Source: Fasciola hepatica (lineage: Eukaryota; Platyhelminthes; Trematoda; Plagiorchiida; Fasciolidae). From it: a stretch of DNA of 64,000 nt. Below the pieces are notes generated by a model that was not told where the DNA came from, did not search any database, and saw only the letters and a program-made list of their open reading frames with translations. The position numbers and the translations under genes were made by a program. Of this stretch, positions 44,896-55,819 are shown in pieces; within the stretch, counting starts at the first letter, position 1; each line of letters starts with the position of its first letter. Where the stretch lies: contig CANUEZ040000168.1 in NCBI GenBank assembly GCA_948099385.1, positions 6,739,501 through 6,803,500 on the forward strand, read 5' to 3'.

Positions 44896-46476
44896 ATGCC
44901 CAAACTGCCGGCTAGACAAACCGCATCCTCACTGGTTGGTCGTACCAACATCCGACCAAAAGTACTCGCCAAGTCGAAAGTCGCAAAACTCCCACTGAAT
45001 CCTTGTTCCGTTAGCCTGACCGATGTATTTGGAGGGGCAAACAAAAGGGCAGAGACCATAGAACACAATCTTCTTAATCTCAGTAGCCACATTTCTTTGA
45101 TTGATACGACCCTATCCAAGCTAATTCCGCTCACGTATATCTCTGACCCTCCAACAAATCCGTCAACCCTAGACCTAGTCACGGCTGGGCGTTTCATAGA
45201 CGCCATTGCCTCAGAAATAGTTCGAAGAATCAGTAACTCAAAAAATGCTGTGGTATTTAATATTCCCGACAGAATCCCTGTTGAGAAAGTAAAACATAAC
45301 CTTCTAAGTTCTATTAATATGGCACACCACCCCTGCCAGTGCTTTCGGCTACGAAAGAACATTCAACGCAAATCCTGTCCAGTGTTGTTCAAATTTCTTG
45401 AAGAGGAACCCGCTAAACAATTCATTAAGAGCCAATCCACCATCGCTTTGAGATCCCCGTTCAAGAACATTAAAATTGCTGCCGACAAAACCCCATTACA
45501 AAGGGAATTCGCCAGGTCCACCAGCACGCATTCAGCTTCGTCAAAAATTGTCCGCCCTCAACTATCCGCTTCTTCTCAGTCTGACGATGCGCAAAATGCA
45601 TGCAATATCAATTCGGCTTCATGTTCACCAGAACATCGATCCCATATGTTTGACGTCGATTTAGATATATCCAGTTCAACGTCACCTCACCAGCCAGCGC
45701 CTAAGAAACCAAGAAGCATAGAGTTTACCCCGGGCAAGCTGTCCTCTCTTGGGCTGACTAACTCGATTCCACCATTACCTATCACCGAAATATCGGCCAC
45801 GATCGATGACGATGCGAACCGCCTAACTGGCTTAACAGCCATACCCAGAAATCCTCAACCCATCAGCGGAGTCACCCCAAATTCTTCTTTGCCATCTCTC
45901 CACTCGGCTCCAATAGCCACTCGGCAATCTACGGTGCCTAGGCCATCCCCCAAACCAGCGAAAACATCATTACTAGGTAGACTGCACGCTGTTGACACTA
46001 CGGTCAATCCTAACTCACTCATCAAGCCACACTCCCAACGGCTAAGGACCCCAAGCGAGGCAACACGGAGTGCAACAATGGACAAGAAAACGTCATTCAA
46101 GACCTATCTCCCCAATCCAAACCACCAACCACTAGTTGCACCGTACATTCCACCCAGTATCGCGTTCTCTTCACCTGGTTATCATCCTCATCAGGCTGGT
46201 ACAACTAACCTCCGGGCCTCTTCAACAACGCCACCATTCATACCAAACGATTACTTTAGTGTTCTACATAACTTCTATCGTAGCCTAAGTAATATTTTCT
46301 CACATGAATCTCTTTCCTTTTATCGTTCACATATCTCACCCACCCTGAATCCCTTTTCTACCGCAGGCCACTTACAACAGTACCCACGACCTCCCAGTCT
46401 CTACGCCAACCAACACCCGTATATCCCACTTCCATTTCACATTCCCCCTCCAGGTTACAGCCCATCAAATTACTGA
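44896..46476 (+). CDS. LINE ORF1 protein
   Basis: 526 codons from ATG 44,896 to TGA 46,474-46,476. The first 80 residues are basic and followed by a possibly helical stretch (HNLLNLSSHISLIDTTLSKL). A conserved block at about residues 115-165 (KNAVVFNIPDRIPVEKV ... CQCFRLRK) recurs in copy B; its hydrophobic VVFNIP start resembles the first strand of the RNA-recognition fold found in many LINE ORF1 proteins, which is an inference. The rest (about 200-526) is low-complexity, rich in Pro, Ser and Thr, with a Tyr/Pro/His-rich end. Expected role: RNA binding and chaperone in the element's ribonucleoprotein. The ATG is the first in this frame after upstream stops. The unusual point is that the frame continues open beyond the stop into ORF2. 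Confidence 0.85.
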   Translation: MPKLPARQTASSLVGRTNIRPKVLAKSKVAKLPLNPCSVSLTDVFGGANKRAETIEHNLLNLSSHISLIDTTLSKLIPLTYISDPPTNPSTLDLVTAGRFIDAIASEIVRRISNSKNAVVFNIPDRIPVEKVKHNLLSSINMAHHPCQCFRLRKNIQRKSCPVLFKFLEEEPAKQFIKSQSTIALRSPFKNIKIAADKTPLQREFARSTSTHSASSKIVRPQLSASSQSDDAQNACNINSASCSPEHRSHMFDVDLDISSSTSPHQPAPKKPRSIEFTPGKLSSLGLTNSIPPLPITEISATIDDDANRLTGLTAIPRNPQPISGVTPNSSLPSLHSAPIATRQSTVPRPSPKPAKTSLLGRLHAVDTTVNPNSLIKPHSQRLRTPSEATRSATMDKKTSFKTYLPNPNHQPLVAPYIPPSIAFSSPGYHPHQAGTTNLRASSTTPPFIPNDYFSVLHNFYRSLSNIFSHESLSFYRSHISPTLNPFSTAGHLQQYPRPPSLYANQHPYIPLPFHIPPPGYSPSNY

Positions 46477-46827
46477 TGTCAAGAGGGCACCTGTGTTACC
46501 GCCCGTATTAAGGCAGGTGCCAAGATACCTGAGGCTGCTACACGTCCTTTTTCTTTCCCACTTAACAGCTACTTAACCCTCCCTCCACATATTTCTACGC
46601 TCCAGCCACCAGTATCTACCAATAGTAAAGCACTCGATAGTGATCTTTCGCGATGTTGTTCCACGCTAAGTAGACTTACCAACCGCCGACATCCTTCCAA
46701 TCCAACGAATCTCATCAGTACTAGCCACACCCGGCTTAGCTTAACAACCAAGCTGACTGCCACGCCAGGTGTTTCTACTCAGCTTATTTCACCATCCACA
46801 TTACCGACTACTCCATCTCAAGAAATA
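46477..46827 (+). other. Open in-frame linker between ORF1 and ORF2
   Basis: The 351 bases after the ORF1 TGA contain 117 sense codons in the ORF1/ORF2 frame with no stop and no ATG before 46,828. The translation is Ser/Thr/Pro-rich like the ORF1 C-terminus. ORF2 may therefore be made by stop readthrough, by reinitiation at 46,828, or the element may once have had a single fused ORF of 1,611 codons. Confidence 0.85.
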
Positions 46828-49728
46828 ATGATTGCGTCATCCGATCCGCCTTCAGCAAATGCAATTTCGGAATCCTATAAAGATCTTAACGTTAACCTTG
46901 ACTCCACTAAACAGTTCTCATTGTTTATGCTGAATGCACGCTCAATAGTGAATAAGATGCGAATGCTCCGTATATTACTGCTCACGTCTGATTACGATCT
47001 TATTTTAATTACCGAAACCTGGTTGACAGACAACACTCCAAACGAGGATATCGCTATCACCGGATACCAAGCTTTCAGGAAAAATAGACTCACTCAGAGA
47101 GGGGGAGGCTGTCTTATATATGTAAGACAAAACATGCGAGCGAAAATATTTCAGCACCCCATACTTGATAACTTGCCGGATTCAGTTTGGCTACAGGTCA
47201 CTACAGGATGTTCTGACTTCATTGTTAGTTGCATCTACCGCCCCCCGAATACTAGTCAAAACGACTTTCTGCCTATCATAGAGGCGTTAAACGTTGTTGC
47301 GGACATACCCGGCCCAAAACTGGTGGCCGGCGACTTTAACGCACCAGGCATACGTTGGTCCACTTTGAAAGCTCCACATCACTTAATACACTTCTTGACC
47401 AGCATTCGTTTAGGAGGATGGACTCAACATGTGATGTGCCCAACTAGAGGCAGTAGCATCCTTGATCTCATTTTTACGGTAGGATTATCTCGCGTGCACA
47501 CATCTATCGTGAACAGCATCCCAGGTTGTGACCACTTGCCGGTAAAATGTGAGTTTTCAGTGCCAGCACGAACCGTTCACAAACCAACCGTTAAAAGACT
47601 GTTCCACCAAGCTAGCTGGAATCAATTACCCTCACTTATTCGCTCGCAGAACTGGGATACTTTCTTTTTATCTGATGACTTGCATACCGTGGTGGATCAT
47701 CTTTACTCCACACTAAATGCATGTCTTGACGTAATCACCCCAACCCAAGGTCTACCTGGACGAGATAAACCAAACAGTTTTTGTCGACTAAAGCAGAAGC
47801 TTTCTATGCTACAACGCAAATTCCTTAGGTCGAGAGACTTTTCGTTGTTCTTGCAAATGAACCGTTTATCTAATTCTATGAAATTGATTGAAATGTCCCG
47901 CAGTAAAAAACAGGAATTAAGGGCGCTGAGTCACCCCAAGAGGTCCGAAGCTTTATCTAAGCTGATGAAGCTGAGAAACAGCCAGTGCAGTTCTCCTATC
48001 TCATCCGTTATATCTAACAACAATTATATAACGAACTCCCAAGAGATCTCCGAGGCATTCAGTGCCTATTTTGCTTCGTCTCTAACGACCGATGACTCCC
48101 TATGCCTATATCACGTTGAGCCGCTGACATCTGCACAGTTCTCAGCGGTTACATTTCACCCGAACGACTTAACAGTACAGCTAACTAAAATTAGGAGGTC
48201 ATACCACCCCGGGCCAGATGCCGTACCACCGGCTACTTTTAGTCTAGGTGGCACTGATATCCCATTCTTGCTATCAAAGGTTTTTAATTTATCTATGAGC
48301 AGTAGCGTTTTCCCCTCCCATTGGAAAACATCAGTTATTATCCCAATTCTTAAGAAAGGTTCACGCCAGGACCTAACCAACTATCGACCAGTGAACCACA
48401 CCCCTATAGTTTCCCGAATTATGGAAAGACTGATAAAAAATAAGCTGACAACTCATTTACTAAACAATAACCTCATTAACACTGGACAGCACGGTTTTCT
48501 TCAAAAAAGATCCTGTGCCACCTGTATGTGTGACTTCCTTAACCTAATAACTACGGCCACTAACAGTGGTAAATCAGTGATTGTAATCCTCCTTGACATG
48601 ACTAAAGCTTTCGATCGAGTATCCCACAATAGGCTCATGGCGAAGATGAAAACCTACGGAATTGTTGACCCGATCCTGAGTTGGTTTTCATCATATCTAA
48701 CATCCCGAAAGCAGGTGGTGGACGTTGATGGCAGTTTATCATCACCTCGACCAGTTACTAGTGGAGTTATTCAGGGTAGTGTACTAGGTCCCTTACTTTT
48801 TCTTATATATGTTAATGACATTTTCAACGTCATCACACACGGGGCTGCGTTCCTTTTTGCAGATGACATAAAAATTATGTACCCCTTTGAACCTGACGCC
48901 TTAGCTTCTACCATTGCTAGCATAACGAGCGATTTACTATCGCTAGACTCATGGAGCAACCAATGGTTGATGAAATTCTCCGCTGTCAAAAGTTGTATCC
49001 TTATGTATAAATGTCAGGTTCCCGCGGGAATGTTTAAAATTAATGATCAGTTCATCCCCAACAGTCCGGAAGTAAGGGACTTGGGATTACAATATTCTTC
49101 TACATTTAATTTCTCCGAACATTCGGCCGTGCAGGTTGCTAAAGCTAGACGGATAATTGGTCTGATTAATAGAACCTTCAGTCTTACAGAGAGCAAGCTG
49201 AGCATTTTTAAAACTCATGTCAGACCACTTCTGGAATATTGCACTGTCGTCTTTTCTAACATGCGGCAGATTGACAGATTTGCAATTGAGAATGTACAAC
49301 GTAGATTTACCAAACAACTACTAGGATATTCCTCGCCTTTAAATTATATGGAAAGGTGTGAAATATTGCACCTAGAGCCCCTATGGCTGCGCCGTCTACG
49401 AATGAACCTGTCTTTCTTTTTCAATATTGTAAAACGTACATCTTGCAATTCAGCCCCCCAGGTCAAAACTCCCTCCAACTATTCTTTACGACATAGGGAC
49501 TCTATGGTCTTGATTCCAGTATCCAGGACTGCGATGCGGTCAAACTTCTTTATTGTTAAATATTCTTCCCTCTGGAACAAACTCCCACCTCAACTTAGGT
49601 CAATGTCTTCGGCCTCTTTATTATTCAAAAAAGAAATAAATAAACATCTAACTGTCCAAAAACTGATCCGTATGCATGATCCCTACATGTCTATTACCCG
49701 AGCCTACGAACTGGGCCTGGGATACTAA
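46828..49728 (+). CDS. LINE ORF2: AP-like endonuclease and reverse transcriptase
   Basis: 966 codons from ATG 46,828. Endonuclease at about residues 30-245: LNARSIVNKM (Asn), LILITETWL (catalytic Glu), VSCIYRPPN, LVAGDFNAPG (Asp and Asn), SSILDLIFT and PGCDHLPV (the usual SDH reads CDH). RT at about residues 450-750: YHPGPDAVPP, HWKTSVIIPILKKGS, NYRPVNHTPIVSRIMERLI, NTGQHGFLQKRSC, ILLDMTKAFDRVSH (motif A Asp), SGVIQGSVLGPLLFLIYVND and LFADDIKIMY (motif C Asp-Asp near 48,860). The C-terminal region resembles the LEYC...FTKQLLGYSSPLNY part of other CR1/L2 elements. The endonuclease nicks the target and the RT copies element RNA there. All key residues except the Ser-to-Cys change before DH are as expected, with no internal stop, so this copy could be active or very recently so. 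Confidence 0.94.
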   Translation: MIASSDPPSANAISESYKDLNVNLDSTKQFSLFMLNARSIVNKMRMLRILLLTSDYDLILITETWLTDNTPNEDIAITGYQAFRKNRLTQRGGGCLIYVRQNMRAKIFQHPILDNLPDSVWLQVTTGCSDFIVSCIYRPPNTSQNDFLPIIEALNVVADIPGPKLVAGDFNAPGIRWSTLKAPHHLIHFLTSIRLGGWTQHVMCPTRGSSILDLIFTVGLSRVHTSIVNSIPGCDHLPVKCEFSVPARTVHKPTVKRLFHQASWNQLPSLIRSQNWDTFFLSDDLHTVVDHLYSTLNACLDVITPTQGLPGRDKPNSFCRLKQKLSMLQRKFLRSRDFSLFLQMNRLSNSMKLIEMSRSKKQELRALSHPKRSEALSKLMKLRNSQCSSPISSVISNNNYITNSQEISEAFSAYFASSLTTDDSLCLYHVEPLTSAQFSAVTFHPNDLTVQLTKIRRSYHPGPDAVPPATFSLGGTDIPFLLSKVFNLSMSSSVFPSHWKTSVIIPILKKGSRQDLTNYRPVNHTPIVSRIMERLIKNKLTTHLLNNNLINTGQHGFLQKRSCATCMCDFLNLITTATNSGKSVIVILLDMTKAFDRVSHNRLMAKMKTYGIVDPILSWFSSYLTSRKQVVDVDGSLSSPRPVTSGVIQGSVLGPLLFLIYVNDIFNVITHGAAFLFADDIKIMYPFEPDALASTIASITSDLLSLDSWSNQWLMKFSAVKSCILMYKCQVPAGMFKINDQFIPNSPEVRDLGLQYSSTFNFSEHSAVQVAKARRIIGLINRTFSLTESKLSIFKTHVRPLLEYCTVVFSNMRQIDRFAIENVQRRFTKQLLGYSSPLNYMERCEILHLEPLWLRRLRMNLSFFFNIVKRTSCNSAPQVKTPSNYSLRHRDSMVLIPVSRTAMRSNFFIVKYSSLWNKLPPQLRSMSSASLLFKKEINKHLTVQKLIRMHDPYMSITRAYELGLGY

Positions 49729-51908
49729 CCAAAAGCTTAACAACTTTGTTCAGTACCAACGGATGGTAAGGAGCATTCTGTATTATAGTTAGCAAATAAA
49801 AGCAGTCCAACCTATACTCCATGACTGTCAACAGCACACTCCACGTGTTTGTCTAGCCACTTCCTATTTTCAACGCTTCTGACCACGACCCCCTACTGGC
49901 CACCGTTACTCCGGTGATTCTTTTTTCATGCTGTCAGATTTTACCATAGTCGGTTAGGTTCTTCTTTTTTTTATCAGCTGCCGCCAGGTATAAGAGCATT
50001 TATAATGTTAGAAAATACATAGCAGCATATATAATATGGTCCTCAAGGTACCAGTCTCATCCACGCTTCAACTACTTACTCATTGAGACCCTATTTCAAC
50101 ACAAGATTCCAGGCCTCGTTCTGATGAACGAATCGCCACAATCGATGTGGTCTTCCATAAACCATTCGTCGAACTACACATAAGTATTTGCCCCCAGTGT
50201 CGCCTATTCTCGCTTCCTTGCTTTTTTGGTAACTCTCACTAAGCCTCACAAGAATTAGTCGCTAGTACCGGTCTTCTCCGCTTTCCGTATGTTGTTTAAT
50301 CCAAAAAACAAGACCTCAACGTCGCGACCACCCATTTCTGTTACTGGCATGATATTGGTGTTCTGTCTTTCTCCCCTAACCCACAGCTGGTAGAATTGCC
50401 AGACTGCAGCCCTCTCCGTTTTGTTTTCAGAACCTGTACCCCAAGGACGATTGTCGCCGTCCACTTCCCAGGAATAACTTGGACCCTCTCTTGCTGGACA
50501 GGACAAACGAGATTTACACACAACTTCATTTTCGCCCGTCTCACGATCGCTTTCCCCAAGATTCCCGCCATCGGACTTCTTGAACCTGGACTACTCGATC
50601 TCACTGCATTCATACAACTCATTTTAATCCCATATGTCATTATGCCCGTTCCGTGTTAGAACTCGCTAATACTGTTCAAACACTGGCACCTTTATTGTCA
50701 CTGTTCATTGCTTCATCGGTCACCAAAAAAAAAAAAAACGTCCGGCGCTGACATATCTTTCAGTAGTCATCCAGTGGGCAGCGAAGTAATTAGTAACTAC
50801 CTGCACTCTTCATCGGTCCATCCGATCGCATCCGCAATGCTGTTGCATCGAGTGTTCGGGCTCTGTAGATCACTGCGTTCCCTCCACGATTGAACGTCTT
50901 CGATACACTTCCCATGCTGCATCGCCGCTCCGTTCCCATCATTTGTTACACCTGTCAAATTGGTCATTAGAAATGTGACACTCACCGTCTACTTGCTATA
51001 CCATCACCGTTATCGAGACCTTTGATTTTCCAGATGTTGCATTCGTGTTATATTACCGAAACTGACCCCGTATGCAGCCTCTAAATCACACCACTATCTG
51101 CACCGGCCGATACATTTTATTTCTATATTCGTTGATCCACGGCCGCTTCCCGCGATATACCTGTGCAGTTTTATTGATCTGTCATTTTTGCATGGTACAT
51201 ACCACACAGCATTCATCTATTGACGTACACTTATCTGTGGATTACTTTACCTTTCCTCTCGCAGAACTGAACACCTGTATAATGGATGTAACCACACGGT
51301 CAATATTGATTAGTCTTCCACTTCCGCTTTGACATTTCATACCAACCCTACATAAAGTTTATAACTTGCCGCACGCTCACCTGTTTTACTCCGGCCGTTC
51401 CCTGCCACCATCACTCTGGTAGTATCCCTCCCAAGAAATACGCAATTGTTTGCAACATATATGATTCCTCCAGTATACAGCCACCACTTTATATACTACC
51501 ATCTTTTCAGACTGAAATATTTCCATGTTAATACTTCTTGACATGCCTGTAGTAAAGTGAATAATTCACCGAACGCTTCGACGAGATTTTTATCCATATG
51601 CCTCTCATATTCTGTAGCGCACCAAAAACATTTCCTTTCAATATGTTCGAATTTCCACTAGTGTAATTATTTCATATAATACTTATGCATTTACTCCAGA
51701 CCAACTGACATCATTCGACCTTGACCTTCAAATTTGCCGGGCATTACTACAGTTTTAGTTCACTGTAACACTCTCTCTGATACTCTGCATGCACTTGTTG
51801 TACCCTTTTGTGAATTGTCATTCCGGCATCACTATAATCATCTGATCATGCATTCTAGCATGCTTCGGGCGCATCCGAAATATACAATTATTATTATTAT
51901 TATTATTA
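49729..51908 (+). repeat. LINE copy D 3' tail with (ATT)n terminus
   Basis: Pyrimidine-rich noncoding tail after ORF2. AATAAA occurs at about 49,795. A stretch near 50,615 (CAACTCATTTTAATCCC) resembles the tail blocks at 6.45 kb (minus) and 54.45 kb (minus), supporting a shared tail. The end reads GCATGCTTCGGGCGCATCCGAAAT followed by ATT repeats from 51,887. Such a microsatellite 3' end is usual for this LINE group and is thought to be where reverse transcription starts. No open frame here has a recognisable domain. Confidence 0.65.
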
Positions 51909-52650
51909 ATTCAACAAAGGCGGTCACAGGAACGGTGTACAACAGATCCGAAAAGGGGGGAGTGTGGTTTTTAGGGGAGACCAGGTAGGCACTGAGCTAA
52001 TTAGTTACCATACTGCAGGTATGTTACGAGGTAACAACAGGGAGACGGAATAATGGTTATGAATCAATGCGAAGCGAGATTGCGGTGTAACAGCCGAAAC
52101 GCTCAAGTCCTGGTCCAGGTGAAGCCTGGCCAACGATTCAACGCTCCATTCATCGACTAATAAGCTTCAATCGTTCTGAATAGCTACTTGGAGCCTCAAA
52201 GCAACGCTTAGCCCAAAGTAAAGCAGAACCCAAATCGAGAACACCATTCCTCTGCAAATTCTACGGTACTATAGCAAGTAAGAACATGAGTACAAACACG
52301 ATCATACCTTTGACAATGAGCCTCAGTCACTATCCAGTGAAAAAGATGGTCAGCAATGGGACACATTTCATTAAAATAGAGCAGTTGGCCAAGAGTAAAA
52401 AGTAAGTACCTGTCCTGAAGTCCAGACAAAAATAACGTTCTCTGCACCAAACCAGGTCCAAAGAATAATTTTCTGGGCCTGGCAGCCAAAAATCAGTGCA
52501 AACGAGCTGCACGTCTGCGATCATTCGAAGTAAGCGAGAAAGTGAAGCTGAGGAGTAAGAAAACAAAACTGTGTTGAATTAGTGCGACTCATTACCGCAC
52601 CAACTGTCTGCAAAGCATTCTAGGTAAGAAAGCACGACCACAAAAAGAAA
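51909..52650. other. No recognisable gene
   Basis: Directly downstream of the LINE 3' terminus, so it should be the pre-insertion target DNA. Open frames on the minus strand (52,208-52,566) show no known domain. Confidence 0.45.
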
Positions 52651-54740
52651 AAGTAAGCGTACCATGCGTAGATTACTTGTGGACGACAAAACGGTGCCAG
52701 CATGAATAAAGTTAGAGAAAGCCAACAAAGCTGGTTATAGAGTATATGCATGTAAGCAGAAGGGGAAGTTTTCAATCAGCATGGGTAAAACATGCGGAGA
52801 TGGATAGTGTGCAGAAGCGGTGGTGGAGTGGAGAGAAGTGACTGTCCCGGTGACCGTACTGAATGACGGAGCGTAAAATGATGGTGAGGAAAACTGTGGT
52901 ACCAGTGGTTTTGACAAAAACGAGAAAGAAACGGGATTTGGAAAAAGAATAAGAAGTGGGTGCTTATGGCTGTAGAAATTGGACGTTTGTTACCGGTTGA
53001 ATCAGTTGTAGAGCAAACGAACAACAACCCCGTGAAGGTAGGTAGACAGCCGAAGTGATACGGAAGGGAAAGCCCGAAGATTACATGTGGTCGAAAGCGT
53101 AACGTTTGCTTATGTTGTGTTGGTCGAGAAATAACAAAGTAAAAATAAGAGGTTAATCATCGTAGGGTGCTGAAAGGTACAGAGATCACAAAAATGAGTG
53201 GTTCGCCCAGACGATAGAGTGGATGAATGGTGGGTACACATATTTTAATGAACATCGCATTAGGTGTCTCACGTCATACTGAAGTGTGATTGAGGCCGCA
53301 TGACAATCAAATGAGGAGGCTGGGGTGTAAGAAAAGCTACGGCATGAGATAAGTCAATCATCAGAGATAGTGATAGAGTTTGGATGCTGGTTATTGACGG
53401 ACTTGTATAAATACCAAACCAGATGAGGTGAGCCGAACGAACCGAACGAATGGCTTTTCTTGCGGGAGAAAAGGATTGTCAAATAGTTGAAAAAGAAGCC
53501 GACGGAGTACAGGTGAGCATTCAGCAACTTATATTCTTATAACGAGTGGGTAATGATTTATCAGTGTGAAGGAGGTAAGTGGGCGACGAACTAATCTTGG
53601 ACGGGTTGAAAAGTGGACTAATAACACAACGTGGTGACGCTTTTGCAGGTGGGAGTTAAGTGTACAACTTCATGGCCATTTTTACATGTGCCTTGAGACA
53701 AAACATCGGCAGAACTGAATGATAAACATATCAGAGACGGACAAATGTGGGGGGGGGCGGTCAAGCAGTACAACGACATCTAGATAAAGAGGTCGATGGG
53801 CACTGTGAAGACGAGCATTTGAACTGATGCATAGGGAAAATAATGGCTAACCATGTTTCTGACTTCCGAGAACTAAGAAATTTATGTCTACGAAGATAAT
53901 CGTTTGTCGATTTTGGTGGGGATGTAAACGATGACAGTAAATATGCTGCTGGATGAATATTAGCCGCTAGTTCTGACATGGTAGGTGGGCAGGCTCACGC
54001 AAACGACGGGAGAGTATTTGTGCGTGAGGTGAAGGCAATAAAGGCAGCGAGGTGCTTGCCAAAATCGATGTTTGGTTATATAGGATATTGTGGTTTGCCA
54101 GGGACAGGAGAGGGTCTATTGGCGGGAATGGGCGCCGCAAGCTATTAAGCACATAACTGGAGTAATAAACCTGCCGAGAGTGAAAAGGTGAGTTCCAATC
54201 CTAATGTTGAGAACGAGCTTGGTGAGGAAAACAGTGGTTAGGAAAAGCGGAATGAATGACATGTTAGCGGCAGCACTACGAGCTTGAGGAGGAAGTTCTT
54301 TGATCCATAAAGGATGCTAGTGAGTGGGGCTGGCAGTGAGCTGGACACGTAACTTGAAAACCGTTTTTGGTGGCAAGAGGTGTGATCCACCAACCTGGAC
54401 GCCCAACGTGCACCGGTTAAAGCAGTGGATCCGACCGAGTCCTGCACGGCGGGGATTAGGATGAGTTTTAACAGTGAGCTCATTGGGGTAGTCATTGATC
54501 TGGCAGTTGGGTGCAGGAGTTCCAGACATCAGGGTCACTAAGACAGTAATCGAGTGAAGTGAGAATATCAAGCCATGTCAGTCGTCTAATTTTCATATCC
54601 AGCGAGAAAAATGTGCCCAGTTGGTGCTCGTGGGATAAGATGGGCGAAAATGTCCTTGGTCGGTAGGTTCTGAAATGAAGTTACCAGGCGCTACAGTCTG
54701 CCATTTATGCTAGATGTGTATTAAGGGAGAGGTGTAACAG
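52650..54740 (-). repeat. LINE 3' tail, decayed copy E
   Basis: Purine-rich on the plus strand. Read on the minus strand it carries the SRLVDHTSC block (54,450-54,300) preceded by AACTCATCCTAATCCCCGCCGTGCA, matching the tail order of copies A and C. It lies downstream, on the minus strand, of RT remnants at 55.8-57.9 and 63.3-63.5 kb, so these probably belong to one element. Confidence 0.55.
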
Positions 54741-55800
54741 TACTGTAACGGAAAAGCCTGGGTAGAAGACAAAATAAGCAAGAAGAGAACCGGGCCAATA
54801 TAACGATAGAGGCTTTGTCTCAGGATTAAGCGACAGATCTAAAATAATGTTTGCGAGGACCTGATGTCAAGCTTTCCTGAGTCTCAGCGTGAATTAGTAA
54901 TGGGATAAAAATCAGGAATGGGCCAATCCAAGTGGGAATGGATATGCACAAGTTGATAGGGGATTCCACGGATCAGACTGCAAGAACGAGGGACTGTTAT
55001 GAGCCGAACTGTAAGGACAGTGATTGGAGAAGCAGAAAGGCTGGCGGCAGCTGACGAGGTTATGTGGGGAGCTTGTGTATGGGGGGAATTATGAGGTTCA
55101 AGACCTGCCGGGATGTAAGAGGTTTCTCGGAAGAGAGAGAAACATAGATTGAGGTTTAGAACATCAGCTAGAAGTCGGGTCCTACTTCATAAGCTCGAGC
55201 CTCGGACTTGTTACTGTCGACTAATATCAGGGCAATAACAACGGTGAGGTAATGTGCCATTGATGTTTTGAAGTGGATGAGGGAAACACATCGACGAACT
55301 TCTATGGAGAGTTTATTTCAAATTCTGGGATATTTTGGCAGAAAGTAATTTTATCTCATGGATAGTCTACAGCCTATAGCACTGCGAATAATAGGACTCA
55401 AACCCCGGCGGTAGAGGTAGCAGAGAGTAGTCGATTGGATACGTGGTTTGTCAGTGGAAGAAATTGACGGGTCTAGAATATGCCTATGGAGTGATTTATT
55501 CAGTCCCACTAGCTCTGGTGAGAACTCAGGTCGACCTTGTCGTTTTATTAACAAAAAACTTAGAATAAATAGGTCGCCTTCGCTTGCCCCCTCGTTGCAC
55601 CCCAAGCATCGATCTGACCGGTGTGGGCGGCCAAGCCTTGGAGCTTGAATATTCAAGGAGAATATGCTGCTGGTAGGATTCGTCTCGTGTATCGATTCAC
55701 GCCATCGATCGGCTGTCCTGCTACTCGTGGTTTCTTGGGCTTGGTAGGGGCCGGAGCTGACGTACTGTCCTTCGGTGAGACCAAACCACTTGTTGGACGA
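54741..55800. other. No clear gene; probably decayed LINE sequence
   Basis: A 160-codon open frame on the minus strand (55,351-55,833) and a 93-codon one on the plus strand (55,621-55,902) overlap. Neither has a recognisable domain. The position, between RT C-terminus and tail of a minus-strand LINE copy, suggests derived LINE sequence, perhaps with other insertions. Confidence 0.4.
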
Positions 55801-55819
55801 GGTGTCGAACCAGACCCTC

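Larger units (their letters stand above)
44896..51908 (+). mobile_element. Near-intact CR1/L2-type LINE, copy D
   Basis: ORF1 (44,896-46,476), an open linker in the same frame, ORF2 with endonuclease and RT (46,828-49,728), a 2.2-kb pyrimidine-rich tail and a terminal (ATT)n at 51,887-51,908. The RT sequence type (NTGQHGF, LDMTKAFD, SGVIQGSVLGPLLF, FADDIK, C-terminal LEYCTVVFSN) and the AP-like endonuclease place it in the CR1/L2/Jockey group. It has no RNase H domain that I can see. It is the only copy in the window with both ORFs open. The 5' end is not defined and I could not identify a target duplication. Confidence 0.9.

Noticed and set aside
46474..46476. Selenocysteine or reassigned TGA at the ORF1 stop
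   Set aside because: No SECIS-like structure could be recognised, and TGA clearly acts as a lesion in neighbouring elements; readthrough or a simple stop is more plausible.
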